6,205 bases of DNA from Deltaproteobacteria bacterium RIFCSPLOWO2_12_FULL_60_16. GTDB taxonomy: Bacteria; Desulfobacterota; Binatia; UBA9968. The notes beneath the pieces are model-generated. The model saw only the letters and a list, made by a program, of their open reading frames with translations. It was not told the origin of the DNA and did not search any database. Both the position numbers and the translations under genes were made by a program. The stretch lies in NCBI GenBank assembly GCA_001798565.1, contig MGSR01000151.1:1-6205 (forward strand), read 5' to 3'. Shown here in pieces: positions 1 to 6,205 of the stretch; position 1 is the first letter of the stretch, and each line of letters opens with the position of its first letter.

Positions 1-701
1 CCTACGTTGGGCCGCCCCGCGATGCAGACCCTTGCCCCGTCGCGAAACAGCCTGCCCCATTCGTAGCTCATGACCAGGCCGGCGATCTTCTCTCTCAAGG
101 ATCCGATCTTTCTCGCCAACTGCTCTCTAGCGAGCAGCTCAATTTCCTCCTCGGGAAAATCGATGGCGGCCTCTATCTGCACCAGAATATCCAACAGCTC
201 TTCGCGCAACTCTCCGACCCATTTGGAAAGCCCTCCCTGCGCTTGATCCAGGGCGAGGCGCATCCCTTTATCCGTGCGCGCGCGGATCAGATCCAGAACC
301 GCTTCGGCCTGTGCCAGGTCGAGACGGCCGTTGAGAAAAGCCCTCTTGGTGAACTCCCCCGGTTCGGCGTGGCGCGCGCCGCAGGAGAGCACCAGCTCCA
401 GCACCCTGCGCACCACAAAGGGGCCGCCGTGGCAATGAACCTCCACGACATCTTCCCCGGTATAGCTGCGCGGCTTGCGCATCACGACCAGCAGCGCCTC
501 ATCGATAAGCTCGCCGCTTCCCGGCGCACGGATCGCGCCATAGTGAAGCGTGTGGGAACGCAGCTTGCCGTTTCTCCCTCCGCTCCGCGCAAAGATCCCC
601 GTCGCGATCCGCTCCGCCTCGGGCCCGCTCACGCGCACGATCCCCACGCCACCTTCACCCGCAGGCGTCGCCACCGCCGCAATGGTATCCTCCTTGTACA
701 T
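1..701 (-). CDS. mnmE: tRNA modification GTPase MnmE (TrmE), 5' part, cut by the left window edge
   Basis: MnmE, with MnmG, installs the (carboxymethyl)aminomethyl group at the C5 position of wobble uridine in certain tRNAs, using a formyl-tetrahydrofolate-type one-carbon donor and GTP hydrolysis in the cytoplasm. The reading frame is open from the start to the window edge. Residues 1 to about 115 are the TrmE N-terminal folate-binding domain, beginning MYKEDTIAAVATPAGEGGVG and containing the conserved EVHCHGG (about 87-93). The GEFTKRAFLNGRLDLAQAEA signature follows at about 115-134, then the helical domain. The last residues, CIAGRPNV, are the start of the G-domain P-loop (GRPN.GKS); the rest of the G domain and the C-terminal Cys motif lie outside. 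The start at 701 puts DTI at residues 5-7, as I recall for E. coli MnmE, and has a weak GAG 10 nt upstream. An in-frame ATG at 716 would add five residues. The identification is firm; the exact start is not. Confidence 0.96.
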   Translation of the reverse strand, partial: MYKEDTIAAVATPAGEGGVGIVRVSGPEAERIATGIFARSGGRNGKLRSHTLHYGAIRAPGSGELIDEALLVVMRKPRSYTGEDVVEVHCHGGPFVVRRVLELVLSCGARHAEPGEFTKRAFLNGRLDLAQAEAVLDLIRARTDKGMRLALDQAQGGLSKWVGELREELLDILVQIEAAIDFPEEEIELLAREQLARKIGSLREKIAGLVMSYEWGRLFRDGARVCIAGRPNV

Positions 702-795
702 AAAAGCGCGTCTCATCTTAGCAATTTTTCTCTCGAAGGCAACATAAGTCGTCGCAGTCGCGCGCTGTTCGGAGAGTCTTCGGCGAGCCCGGCTG

Positions 796-832
796 CAGGC
801 TGACACGCAGCCTGGAAGCGCCTTTCAGGCGC
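796..832. repeat. two adjacent small inverted repeats in the hydrolase-mnmE gap
   Basis: Two perfect 6-bp inverted repeats lie side by side: CAGGCT/AGCCTG with a 7-nt loop (796-814) and GCGCCT/AGGCGC with a 3-nt loop (818-832). On the minus strand they fall between the hydrolase stop and the mnmE start, so they could form stem-loops in a read-through transcript and slow or end transcription. No T-run follows on either strand, so this is not a classical intrinsic terminator. In GC-rich DNA such short repeats can also arise by chance. The rest of the gap (702-886) shows no convincing coding frame or RNA gene. Confidence 0.3.
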
Positions 833-886
833 AGCCGATCGAGCTCTGCCTTGAGGGCCGCCGGCGCGTTGGGCTCTTCGCTTCGT

Positions 887-1993
887 TCAGCTTAGTTGAT
901 CCTTAAGCCAGTCGAACATAGTGGCATAGGCCTGGGCGCGGTTGTCCCCCATGCAGTGGGCTGAGCCGCCCTCCTCGGCGGTCCAGATTCTCAGCTCTTT
1001 GGGACAACGAGCCTCAGCATAGGTTTTATGAGCCGCGGCGGGAGAGACGATGAAGTCCTCGGCGCCGTGATGGATCAAAAGCGGACACTCCATCTTATCG
1101 ATCACGCCGTGAAGGCTGAATCGGGCGTACTTCTCACGGGCCTCGTCCGGACTTTTCGCCCCCACGATCCACTGCAGCGATGGGCGGATATGGGGAAAGT
1201 AATCGTACAGATCATCGAGCACGCTATAGCAGGCGCCGAAGAGCAGGCAGGCAGCGACGCGCTTATCGAGCGCGGCGCCCCGCGCCGCGTAGTATCCGCC
1301 CATGCTGACACCCATCAGCGCCATCTTTTTCGCATCCACATCCTTCCTTTTTTCCAGGTAATCCAACGCCGCGCCGATCGGCTTCTCATAATCCGGCCGG
1401 GTGTAGAGCTTTTTAAGCCGCACGACTTCGCCCTGGCCCGGACCGGTCATGGTGAGACAGCTCATGCCGCGCCTGGTGATCCGGCTTACCCCCATGAACA
1501 GCAGCTGCGCGGCGAAGGTGTCGGCCCCGCCGACATAAAGGACCACGGGGGGCTTTCCTTTTAGCTCCCCTTGAGCCCGGCAGAAATAGCCGGGCAACGG
1601 CGTTCCTTCGAAGGGAATTTCGACTCTCTCATAGAGAGCGGGGCCGATCCGACTCGCTCTGTGAAAACAGTCCTGGGCTTTTAGGAAGGCATCGTTCTTT
1701 CTCGGATCTTCGTATTCGAGCCAGAACTGGGCCGTGCGATAATAAGAAAAAGCGCGGATGTAGGCTTCCTTGGCTGTGACCAGGCGGCCATTTTGGGCGG
1801 CCTCTTGTGCGAGCCCCTCGATCTTCTCAGCGCTCCTTCTCCACTCTCTATACCAGGCCTCGAAGTCCTTATCGGGAATGCGCGCGAGCGCGCGAAAACA
1901 TTCGTTGACATCAGCGCCGTCCTGAACGGCTTCGTCCAACAGACGCTGAACTAAGAATGACCAGGGGCCGTTGTCGGGGTAATACATGTACAT
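887..1993 (-). CDS. alpha/beta hydrolase, similar to the 2,6-dihydroxypseudooxynicotine hydrolase/FrsA-like group
   Basis: This is a predicted cytoplasmic serine hydrolase of 368 residues. Residues 1 to about 125 are a helix-rich N-terminal cap with many aromatics (for example AYIRAFSYYRTAQFWLEYED, about 77-96). The alpha/beta core follows: VVLYVGGADTF (about 150-160) is the oxyanion-side strand and loop, GVSMGG the nucleophile elbow with Ser230, AEDFIV the acid turn with Asp313, and GSAHCMGDN carries His346. No signal peptide is seen. A helical cap before a triad core, at roughly this length, is the plan of 2,6-dihydroxypseudooxynicotine hydrolase, a C-C bond hydrolase, and of FrsA-type esterases; the substrate here is unknown. 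The start is ATG at 1993 because GGGAGG sits 9 nt upstream (2003-2008). The frame stays open to 2551, but that extension lies antisense to the neighbouring oxidoreductase and would put the ribosome site inside the gene. It diverges from that oxidoreductase across 78 bp. Confidence 0.88.
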   Translation of the reverse strand: MYMYYPDNGPWSFLVQRLLDEAVQDGADVNECFRALARIPDKDFEAWYREWRRSAEKIEGLAQEAAQNGRLVTAKEAYIRAFSYYRTAQFWLEYEDPRKNDAFLKAQDCFHRASRIGPALYERVEIPFEGTPLPGYFCRAQGELKGKPPVVLYVGGADTFAAQLLFMGVSRITRRGMSCLTMTGPGQGEVVRLKKLYTRPDYEKPIGAALDYLEKRKDVDAKKMALMGVSMGGYYAARGAALDKRVAACLLFGACYSVLDDLYDYFPHIRPSLQWIVGAKSPDEAREKYARFSLHGVIDKMECPLLIHHGAEDFIVSPAAAHKTYAEARCPKELRIWTAEEGGSAHCMGDNRAQAYATMFDWLKDQLS

Positions 1994-2071
1994 GCCGGAT
2001 ACCCTCCCTCTTTGCATCCATATACGGGATTGTGCTTTCATAGCGCAAAGTAAACGAAAGGAGAAGCGCGT
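1994..2071. promoter_or_regulatory. divergent promoter region between the hydrolase and LLM oxidoreductase genes
   Basis: The 78 bp must hold the 5' signals of both flanking genes. On the minus strand a possible sigma70-like promoter is TTGCGC (2043-2048), an 18-bp spacer and TATATG (2019-2024), which would give a short leader containing the GGGAGG ribosome site. On the plus strand only a weak pair, TTGCAT (2012-2017) and TTTCAT (2036-2041), is visible. No clear operator palindrome is seen. The intergenic role is certain from the gene layout; the individual boxes are tentative. Confidence 0.45.
2057..2063 (+). promoter_or_regulatory. ribosome binding site of the LLM oxidoreductase
   Basis: AAAGGAG stands 8 nt before the ATG at 2072. 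It is a strong Shine-Dalgarno match and fixes the start of the downstream gene. Confidence 0.8.
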
Positions 2072-2980
2072 ATGGCTAAGATCGGTCTCTGCCTCGTCAA
2101 CCCCGCGCCGCAGATTCAACCCGGGCGCGCCACGGCTGCGGCCAAAAAATGTGAAGAGATGGGGCTTCACTCGTTCTGGATCATCGACCGGATCGCTTAC
2201 GACAACCTGGAGCCTCTCACCGTGCTGGCCCAGGCGGCGGCGGTGACTCAGAGGATCAGGGTTGGAACCGCTGTCCTGCTGGCAGCTTTGAGACACCCGG
2301 CGCTCCTGGCCAAGACCGTCGCCACCCTGGATTTTCTTTCCGGCGGGCGAGTCACGCTCGGCATCGGCTTCGGCAGCCGGGAGAACGACTTCGCCGCTGT
2401 TGAGATCCCTTTCGAGCATAGAGGCAGCCGGGCCGAGGAAGCGATCAGGCTGATGAAAAGGCTTTGGACCGAGGAGGGTGTTACGCATAAAGGCGGCTTC
2501 TATCATGTGGAAAGCGTCAGCCTCGGTCCGCGGCCGATTCAGTCTCCCCATCCTCCTATCTGGATGGGAGGGAGCGCCGAGAGCGTGCTCAAGCGCGTGG
2601 GCAGGCTGGCGGACGGCTACATCTGCGGCAGCTCGGCGATTCCGGAGCTGCCCTCGGTGTGGGAAAGAATTTCAGGCTATGCCCGGGCCGCCGGACGGGA
2701 TCCGAACAAGATCGAGAAGGCGGCGCTCACTTTCATCGCCATTGACGATAACAAGGCGAAAGCGGTGGAATCCTGCGCGGCGTATCTCCAACGCTACTAC
2801 GGGAAGGTCAGGATGGACGTCGAAAAACAGCTTCCCGTGGGACCGCCCGAGGCCTGCGCCGAGCGCATCCGCGCCTTTTTCTCCAAGGGGCTCGAGACGC
2901 TCATCATCGGCACGGCCAACCCCGACCCCAAGCAGCTCGACCTCCTGGGGGAAAAGGTCTTGCCGCTGCTGAAACTCTAA
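2072..2980 (+). CDS. LLM class (luciferase-like) flavin-dependent oxidoreductase
   Basis: This is a TIM-barrel oxidoreductase of the bacterial luciferase superfamily, 302 residues, which binds FMN or F420 and is expected to act in the cytoplasm. Family marks in order: an N-terminal strand MAKIGLCLVN, the substrate-side segment GLHSFWIIDR (31-40), RIRVGTAVLL (61-70), the highly typical RHPALLAKTVATLDFLSGGR (74-93) followed by VTLGIGFG (94-101), then RAEEAIRLMKRLW (120-132), and PRPIQSPHPPIWMGGSAES (153-171), which probably lies near the cofactor phosphate. The C-terminus (PVGPPEACAERI, 255-266, then LETLIIG) is the usual final helix-strand unit. Length is normal. Whether it uses F420 or FMN and what it oxidises cannot be decided from sequence by eye. 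It is single on its strand, divergent from a hydrolase and convergent with an EamA gene. Start supported by AAAGGAG 8 nt upstream. Confidence 0.92.
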   Translation: MAKIGLCLVNPAPQIQPGRATAAAKKCEEMGLHSFWIIDRIAYDNLEPLTVLAQAAAVTQRIRVGTAVLLAALRHPALLAKTVATLDFLSGGRVTLGIGFGSRENDFAAVEIPFEHRGSRAEEAIRLMKRLWTEEGVTHKGGFYHVESVSLGPRPIQSPHPPIWMGGSAESVLKRVGRLADGYICGSSAIPELPSVWERISGYARAAGRDPNKIEKAALTFIAIDDNKAKAVESCAAYLQRYYGKVRMDVEKQLPVGPPEACAERIRAFFSKGLETLIIGTANPDPKQLDLLGEKVLPLLKL

Positions 2981-2990
2981 GGGCTTCGAC

Positions 2991-3848
2991 TCAGCGCGTT
3001 ATCACCAGGGTCGTTCCGATCACGGCGCAGAGCGCGCCCAGTACCACCCGAGGCGTGACCGTCTCTAAGCGCCTGAGAAAGAGGGCGGAAAGGATAAGGG
3101 AGACGACCGGATTGCTCGCCACCAACGGCTCCACGACCACCACGCTGCCGAGGCTCAGGGCGTAAAATACCGACAGCGTCGCCGTCGTGTTGGCGATGCC
3201 TGCCGTGACAAACCAACCCCAGTTGGCGCGCGAAAGCACCAAGACCCGCACTCCACCGCGCGCATGGAGCAGACACAACGAAAAGAGAAAGCCGGTCGAA
3301 GCGGTGACGGCCGCTGCCATCAGCGGCAGACTGGTCGTCATCAGCCCGAGCTTTCTAAGATTGGTGGAGATGCCGAAGGCGAGCGCCGCCATAACCGGGT
3401 AGATCAAATCGAGCGGGCGCCATTGAGCCTGTCCTCCGTGGGAGGCCGAGAGGATCGCGATGCCGCAGATCACCAGCGACGTCCCCAAGAAGTTCTGCGG
3501 CGTCCAGATCTCTTCGAGCAAAAACACCGCCAGGATGGAGGCGAACATGGGAGAGGAGTTGGCGACCGGCACCGAGCGCGCCACGCCGACCCTTTCGATC
3601 CCCACGTACGTCAGAGTGCGGCCGAGGCCCGGGGCAAAGAAGCCCGCCGCCAGGAAATACCAGACAGCGGGTGTCCAGAGACTCGCTAGCGGGACAAAAA
3701 ACGGCAGCAGCAGCCAGAGGATAGCCGCCGTCATGCCGAGGGAGATAAAGGAGCCGGTCATGGCGTTCGACGTCACTAGGCCCCGGCGAATCAGAATATG
3801 GGAGATAGCGAAGCAGAAGGCCGCCTGGAGGGCAAAATATTCGGCCAT
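2991..3848 (-). CDS. EamA/DMT family transporter
   Basis: This is an inner-membrane protein of 285 residues with about ten hydrophobic helices arranged as two EamA repeats (about 1-137 and 150-284), the standard architecture of drug/metabolite transporters such as RhaT/YdcZ/RarD-type exporters. Each repeat ends with the same pattern of a helix followed by a short polar turn and a last helix: SILAVFLLEEIWTPQNFLGT (104-123) in the first, and SLILSALFLRRLETVTPRVV (250-269) in the second. The inner half-sites are also typical: YVGIERVGVARSVPVANSSP (81-100) and FYALSLGSVVVVEPLVASNP (228-247) correspond to each other, reflecting the internal duplication. The substrate is unknown; members export amino acids, amines or other small metabolites. 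It is the last gene of the eutA-like, cupin, eamA set, 30 nt after the cupin stop. Its ribosome site is weak (only AGG close to the ATG), so translation may depend on the upstream gene. The stop is 10 bp from that of the convergent LLM gene. Confidence 0.92.
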   Translation of the reverse strand: MAEYFALQAAFCFAISHILIRRGLVTSNAMTGSFISLGMTAAILWLLLPFFVPLASLWTPAVWYFLAAGFFAPGLGRTLTYVGIERVGVARSVPVANSSPMFASILAVFLLEEIWTPQNFLGTSLVICGIAILSASHGGQAQWRPLDLIYPVMAALAFGISTNLRKLGLMTTSLPLMAAAVTASTGFLFSLCLLHARGGVRVLVLSRANWGWFVTAGIANTTATLSVFYALSLGSVVVVEPLVASNPVVSLILSALFLRRLETVTPRVVLGALCAVIGTTLVITR

Positions 3849-3878
3849 CTGCCTGTGGGAGCGCCTATCTCGGCGCGA

Positions 3879-5012
3879 TCACTGTTTCCCCATCGCTTTG
3901 GACCACTCGAAGTTCCGGTTGCTGTAAGCGTCGGCGGGCATGAGGGACTGCACTCCCCGCTTGGCCAACTCCTCCGCGAACTTCTTGCGGATGAAGGAAT
4001 CCTCATCCGGATATTCGATCTGGTCCTTGGCCCGGTCTTCGACCTTCTCCGCATGGCCGTGAAACTGCATGGGAGGATGGAGAGCCAGATATCTGGCTGT
4101 GCTGGCCCCGGCGTTGAAGTGCTGGTGGAACCAGCGGTTGGGCGGGACAAAGAGACTGCACTCATGCCACGGCACAACGATCTTTTCTTTACCTTCTTCC
4201 CACATGATCGAGTAGCCTTCCCCTGCAGGAATGATGATGGCGCGTCCCGGGCCGTGGCGGTGCGCCTTCTTATAAGTCTGCGCCGTGAAGACCGACATGT
4301 GGGCGGACACCTCGGAATTGGGAAACTGGATGAAGACGCTCTTGCCGCCGGCGCCTCTTCTCACGTTGGCATCGAGTTTGTCCCAGGCCTTCATGTCCGG
4401 AAAGAAATTCCCGTACCAGTAAACGCGCAGGCCGAGGGCTTCATCCATCTCCGGAGAGTGAACCATCTTCGCCTCCGAGTAAAAGCCTTCCTGACTGGCA
4501 AGGTCATCCGGGGTCGCGCGCGGGTTGTTGAAGAAAAAATCGGGATCGGGGACGGCCGACAGACCCAGCGGGAGGTAGCTGTAGTGAAACAGGCGCACCG
4601 GCTTGTCCCCCTGCATGTTGCTGAACTGGTGGTGGCAGCCGTGCGGGATCAAGAACATGCTGTGCTGCTGCCACTCGAAGCTCTTCTTGGCGCTGCCGTT
4701 ATCATACCAGATGGTGGTGAGGCCTCTTCCCGAGACGACATATACGATCTCATCAAGAGAGAACTTCAGGGGACGAGTGGTTTCGCCTGCGGCAATCTCC
4801 GTGACGCGGCTGGAGCTCACTCCCTCCGAGCCCATGAGCTGGATAAAGGCGCTCTGGCATTGGCGCTCCTCCCACCAGCCGAGCTTCACCGTCCTCAGGT
4901 CGTCTATAAAGAAACCCGTATGGACCGGAACGCGTGTAGATTCCATCCAGTAGTCGTAGGTATATTTTTTACTCCACATGGTCCGTTGCGGCTTGAATGC
5001 AGGCTTCGCCAT
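3879..5012 (-). CDS. two-cupin (bicupin) domain protein, function unknown
   Basis: This 377-residue soluble protein appears to contain two cupin barrels. The first (about 65-150) has TEIAAGETTRPLKFSLDEIV then YVVSGRG, keeping the cupin Glu and the glycine turn but with no HxH pair at the usual place; its second motif reads LIPHGCHHQFSN (121-132). The second barrel (about 225-315) has HRH at 251-253, IIIPAGEGYSIMW (259-271) and FVPPNRWFHQHFN (288-300), so His251, His253 and His296 or His298 could bind a metal, while the usual Glu after HxH is replaced by Arg257. Bicupins include gentisate-type dioxygenases, oxalate decarboxylases and (S)-ureidoglycine aminohydrolases; none can be assigned here. 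No signal peptide is seen. The N-terminus (TMWSKKYTYDYWMES, 11-25) and the linker (151-225) are rich in aromatic residues. The start at 5012 has AAGGAG 8 nt upstream. It lies 32 nt after the EutA-like gene, probably in one operon. Confidence 0.85.
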   Translation of the reverse strand: MAKPAFKPQRTMWSKKYTYDYWMESTRVPVHTGFFIDDLRTVKLGWWEERQCQSAFIQLMGSEGVSSSRVTEIAAGETTRPLKFSLDEIVYVVSGRGLTTIWYDNGSAKKSFEWQQHSMFLIPHGCHHQFSNMQGDKPVRLFHYSYLPLGLSAVPDPDFFFNNPRATPDDLASQEGFYSEAKMVHSPEMDEALGLRVYWYGNFFPDMKAWDKLDANVRRGAGGKSVFIQFPNSEVSAHMSVFTAQTYKKAHRHGPGRAIIIPAGEGYSIMWEEGKEKIVVPWHECSLFVPPNRWFHQHFNAGASTARYLALHPPMQFHGHAEKVEDRAKDQIEYPDEDSFIRKKFAEELAKRGVQSLMPADAYSNRNFEWSKAMGKQ

Positions 5013-5020
5013 AAGTGCTT

Positions 5021-5026
5021 CTCCTT
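5021..5026 (-). promoter_or_regulatory. ribosome binding site of the bicupin gene
   Basis: On the minus strand AAGGAG stands 8 nt before the ATG at 5012 and fixes the start within the 32-nt gap after the EutA-like gene. The start context (GGAGAAGC, then ATGGC.AAG) nearly repeats that of the LLM oxidoreductase. Confidence 0.75.
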
Positions 5027-5044
5027 CGCTATTTCGATTTCTTT

Positions 5045-6205
5045 CTAATGCAACCTGGCGCCGGGAAACATCAAAGACTTGACGGTTACGGGAATGACCT
5101 CGGTGATCCCCATGGGCTCGCCGATGTCGATGTAATCCAGGTCGCCCACCTCGATGCCGTCGATGGCGATAATCTCCCGGTCCAGCTTGAGCTCCTCTTT
5201 CAATATAGCGCCGAGCGATTTTGCCACATCGAGATCCAGCGCCAGATAGAGCGGGTCCTTACCGGACTCCGGGCCCTGACAGATCGCGGCCACCCCCTCG
5301 GCCACCTCCCTGACAATCTTATAATCCAATTGTCCGTCCAGAGACAAGGAGAGGGCGAGTCCGGAGGTAAAAGAGGTGAGGTCGAACTTCGCCAGCGCCT
5401 GCTTCAGCGCCTCACGCACGGGCCGGCCTTGCCTCAACGATGCCCGGACGACCTTCAAGCCGTGAATCGGCAAGACCTTGGGATTCGAGATGTAGCTGGT
5501 ATTTCCGCTCGCCTGCACCGTGTACTCGCCCGCCCCGATAACCGTCGCCCGGATTCCCTCCATCGGCTCCCGCACCATCTCCTTCTTGGGAAGCCTCTTG
5601 AGATAGTCCCGCATATTTTTGCCCAAGATCGGGCCGACATCTCCGTAGGAGGTGGGATCGCGGTCGTAGACATGCTCGGAGACGCCCCCGGAAAAGACGA
5701 TATGGTCGACCTGATTCACGCTGTAGTTCCTGAACGGCGGGGTGACCATGAGCTGTTTCGCCAATGGGGTCGAAGGGCCGCGCTCGATCAGCTCAAAGAG
5801 GATCTGCGCCATCAAGGCCGCGAAGTCCTCTTTCTGCTTCTTGCTGACTTTTCTGCCGAGCTCCACGCTGTGGCCGAGCTCCTTCATGAGGGTCCTTCCG
5901 GCATCTTCGATGCGCGTCACCACATCCGCATCGTCAAAGGCGATCAGGCGGGCCCCGACGTTGATCGAGGCCGTTTGCGTGACCACCCCGTTTTCCACCA
6001 GCGAGAATTTCGTCGTGCCGCCTCCCATATCGACATCGAGCACCGTTTTGTGCTCGGCCTTCGACAGATCCACGGCGCCACAGCCGTACGCGGCAAGCAG
6101 CGCCTCGTGGTTGTGGCCAGCCGCGGCGCAGATGAATTTTCCCGAGTATTTCGCAAAGTACTCGACGATCGGCTGGGCGTTCTCCTTCTTGAGGGCCTCC
6201 CCCGT
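5045..6205 (-). CDS. eutA: EutA-type reactivating factor (ethanolamine ammonia-lyase reactivase family), 5' end beyond the right window edge
   Basis: EutA is an actin/Hsp70-fold ATPase that exchanges damaged cobalamin out of adenosylcobalamin-dependent ethanolamine ammonia-lyase. The 386 visible residues lack only the first part, about 80-100 residues judging by a family length near 470, including the phosphate-1 motif. Visible marks: TGEALKKEN at the window edge (family TGE.AK..N), AAAGHNHEALLAAYGCGA (27-44), the phosphate-2 segment VLDVDMGGGTTKFSLV (55-70), INVGARLIAFD (81-91), the adenosine-side IVFSGGVSEHVY (169-180), and IRATVIGAGEYTVQASGNTS (218-237). The order and spacing match my memory of E. 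coli EutA throughout, so the family call is strong; whether the partner is ethanolamine ammonia-lyase itself is inferred only. An in-frame GTG at 6073 could be taken as a start, but homology continues upstream of it to the window edge. No eutB or eutC is visible. It leads the set that continues with the bicupin and the EamA transporter. Confidence 0.88.
   Translation of the reverse strand, partial: TGEALKKENAQPIVEYFAKYSGKFICAAAGHNHEALLAAYGCGAVDLSKAEHKTVLDVDMGGGTTKFSLVENGVVTQTASINVGARLIAFDDADVVTRIEDAGRTLMKELGHSVELGRKVSKKQKEDFAALMAQILFELIERGPSTPLAKQLMVTPPFRNYSVNQVDHIVFSGGVSEHVYDRDPTSYGDVGPILGKNMRDYLKRLPKKEMVREPMEGIRATVIGAGEYTVQASGNTSYISNPKVLPIHGLKVVRASLRQGRPVREALKQALAKFDLTSFTSGLALSLSLDGQLDYKIVREVAEGVAAICQGPESGKDPLYLALDLDVAKSLGAILKEELKLDREIIAIDGIEVGDLDYIDIGEPMGITEVIPVTVKSLMFPGARLH

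Noticed and set aside
243..803. A 186-codon open frame on the plus strand
   Set aside because: It is antisense to mnmE, whose conserved motifs are unmistakable on the minus strand, and its composition is low-information Arg/Ala/His.
1028..1564. A 178-codon open frame on the plus strand
   Set aside because: It is antisense to the catalytic core of the alpha/beta hydrolase and has no family motif.
1994..2551. A 186-codon upstream extension of the hydrolase frame on the minus strand
   Set aside because: It runs antisense through the first half of the LLM gene, has no hydrolase-like content, and the good ribosome site (GGGAGG, 2003-2008) lies just before the ATG at 1993.
2968..2995. GCTGA/TCAGC inverted repeat across the convergent stops as a bidirectional terminator
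   Set aside because: The stem is 5 bp with an 18-nt loop and no T-run on either side, too weak to call.
3798..5048. A 416-codon open frame on the plus strand
   Set aside because: It is almost wholly antisense to the bicupin gene, shows no recognisable domain, and long antisense frames are common in GC-rich DNA. The minus-strand protein has clear cupin motifs.
5045..6073. A complete 342-residue protein starting at the GTG at 6073
   Set aside because: The same frame continues to the window edge with EutA-like sequence (TGEALKKEN, AAAGHNHEALLAAYG), so this GTG is an internal valine codon and the gene is cut by the window.

Overview
The window carries six protein-coding genes in a GC-rich bacterial background (about 60% by eye). 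They are densely packed, with no RNA gene, mobile element or CRISPR array visible. The mix (a stand-alone luciferase-like oxidoreductase, an alpha/beta hydrolase resembling the pseudooxynicotine hydrolase group, a two-cupin protein, an EamA transporter and a EutA-type reactivase) recalls large soil or sediment genomes of uncultured lineages such as Rokubacteria, Tectomicrobia, NC10 or deltaproteobacterial groups. That placement is an impression; no marker here fixes the taxon.

Layout from left to right: (1) 1-701, minus strand: the 5' part of mnmE (tRNA-modifying GTPase), cut by the left edge inside its P-loop. (2) 702-886: a non-coding gap with two small inverted repeats. (3) 887-1993, minus: an alpha/beta hydrolase of 368 residues with a clear Ser-Asp-His triad. 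(4) 1994-2071: a 78-bp divergent promoter region. (5) 2072-2980, plus: a luciferase-like (LLM) flavin-dependent oxidoreductase of 302 residues. (6) 2991-3848, minus: an EamA/DMT-family ten-helix transporter, convergent with the LLM gene with only 10 bp between the stop codons. (7) 3879-5012, minus: a two-cupin protein of 377 residues. (8) 5045-6205, minus: a EutA-type actin-fold ATPase whose N-terminus lies beyond the right edge.

Items 6 to 8 form a tight co-directional set in the order eutA-like, cupin, eamA, with gaps of 32 and 30 nt, and are probably one operon whose promoter lies to the right of the window. The LLM oxidoreductase and the hydrolase share a divergent promoter and may act on related substrates. 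The most unusual point is a reactivase of the ethanolamine ammonia-lyase type followed by a cupin and a drug/metabolite exporter rather than by the usual eut genes. This could be a small-amine or B12-linked pathway, but its substrate cannot be read from the window. MnmE is housekeeping and unrelated to the rest.
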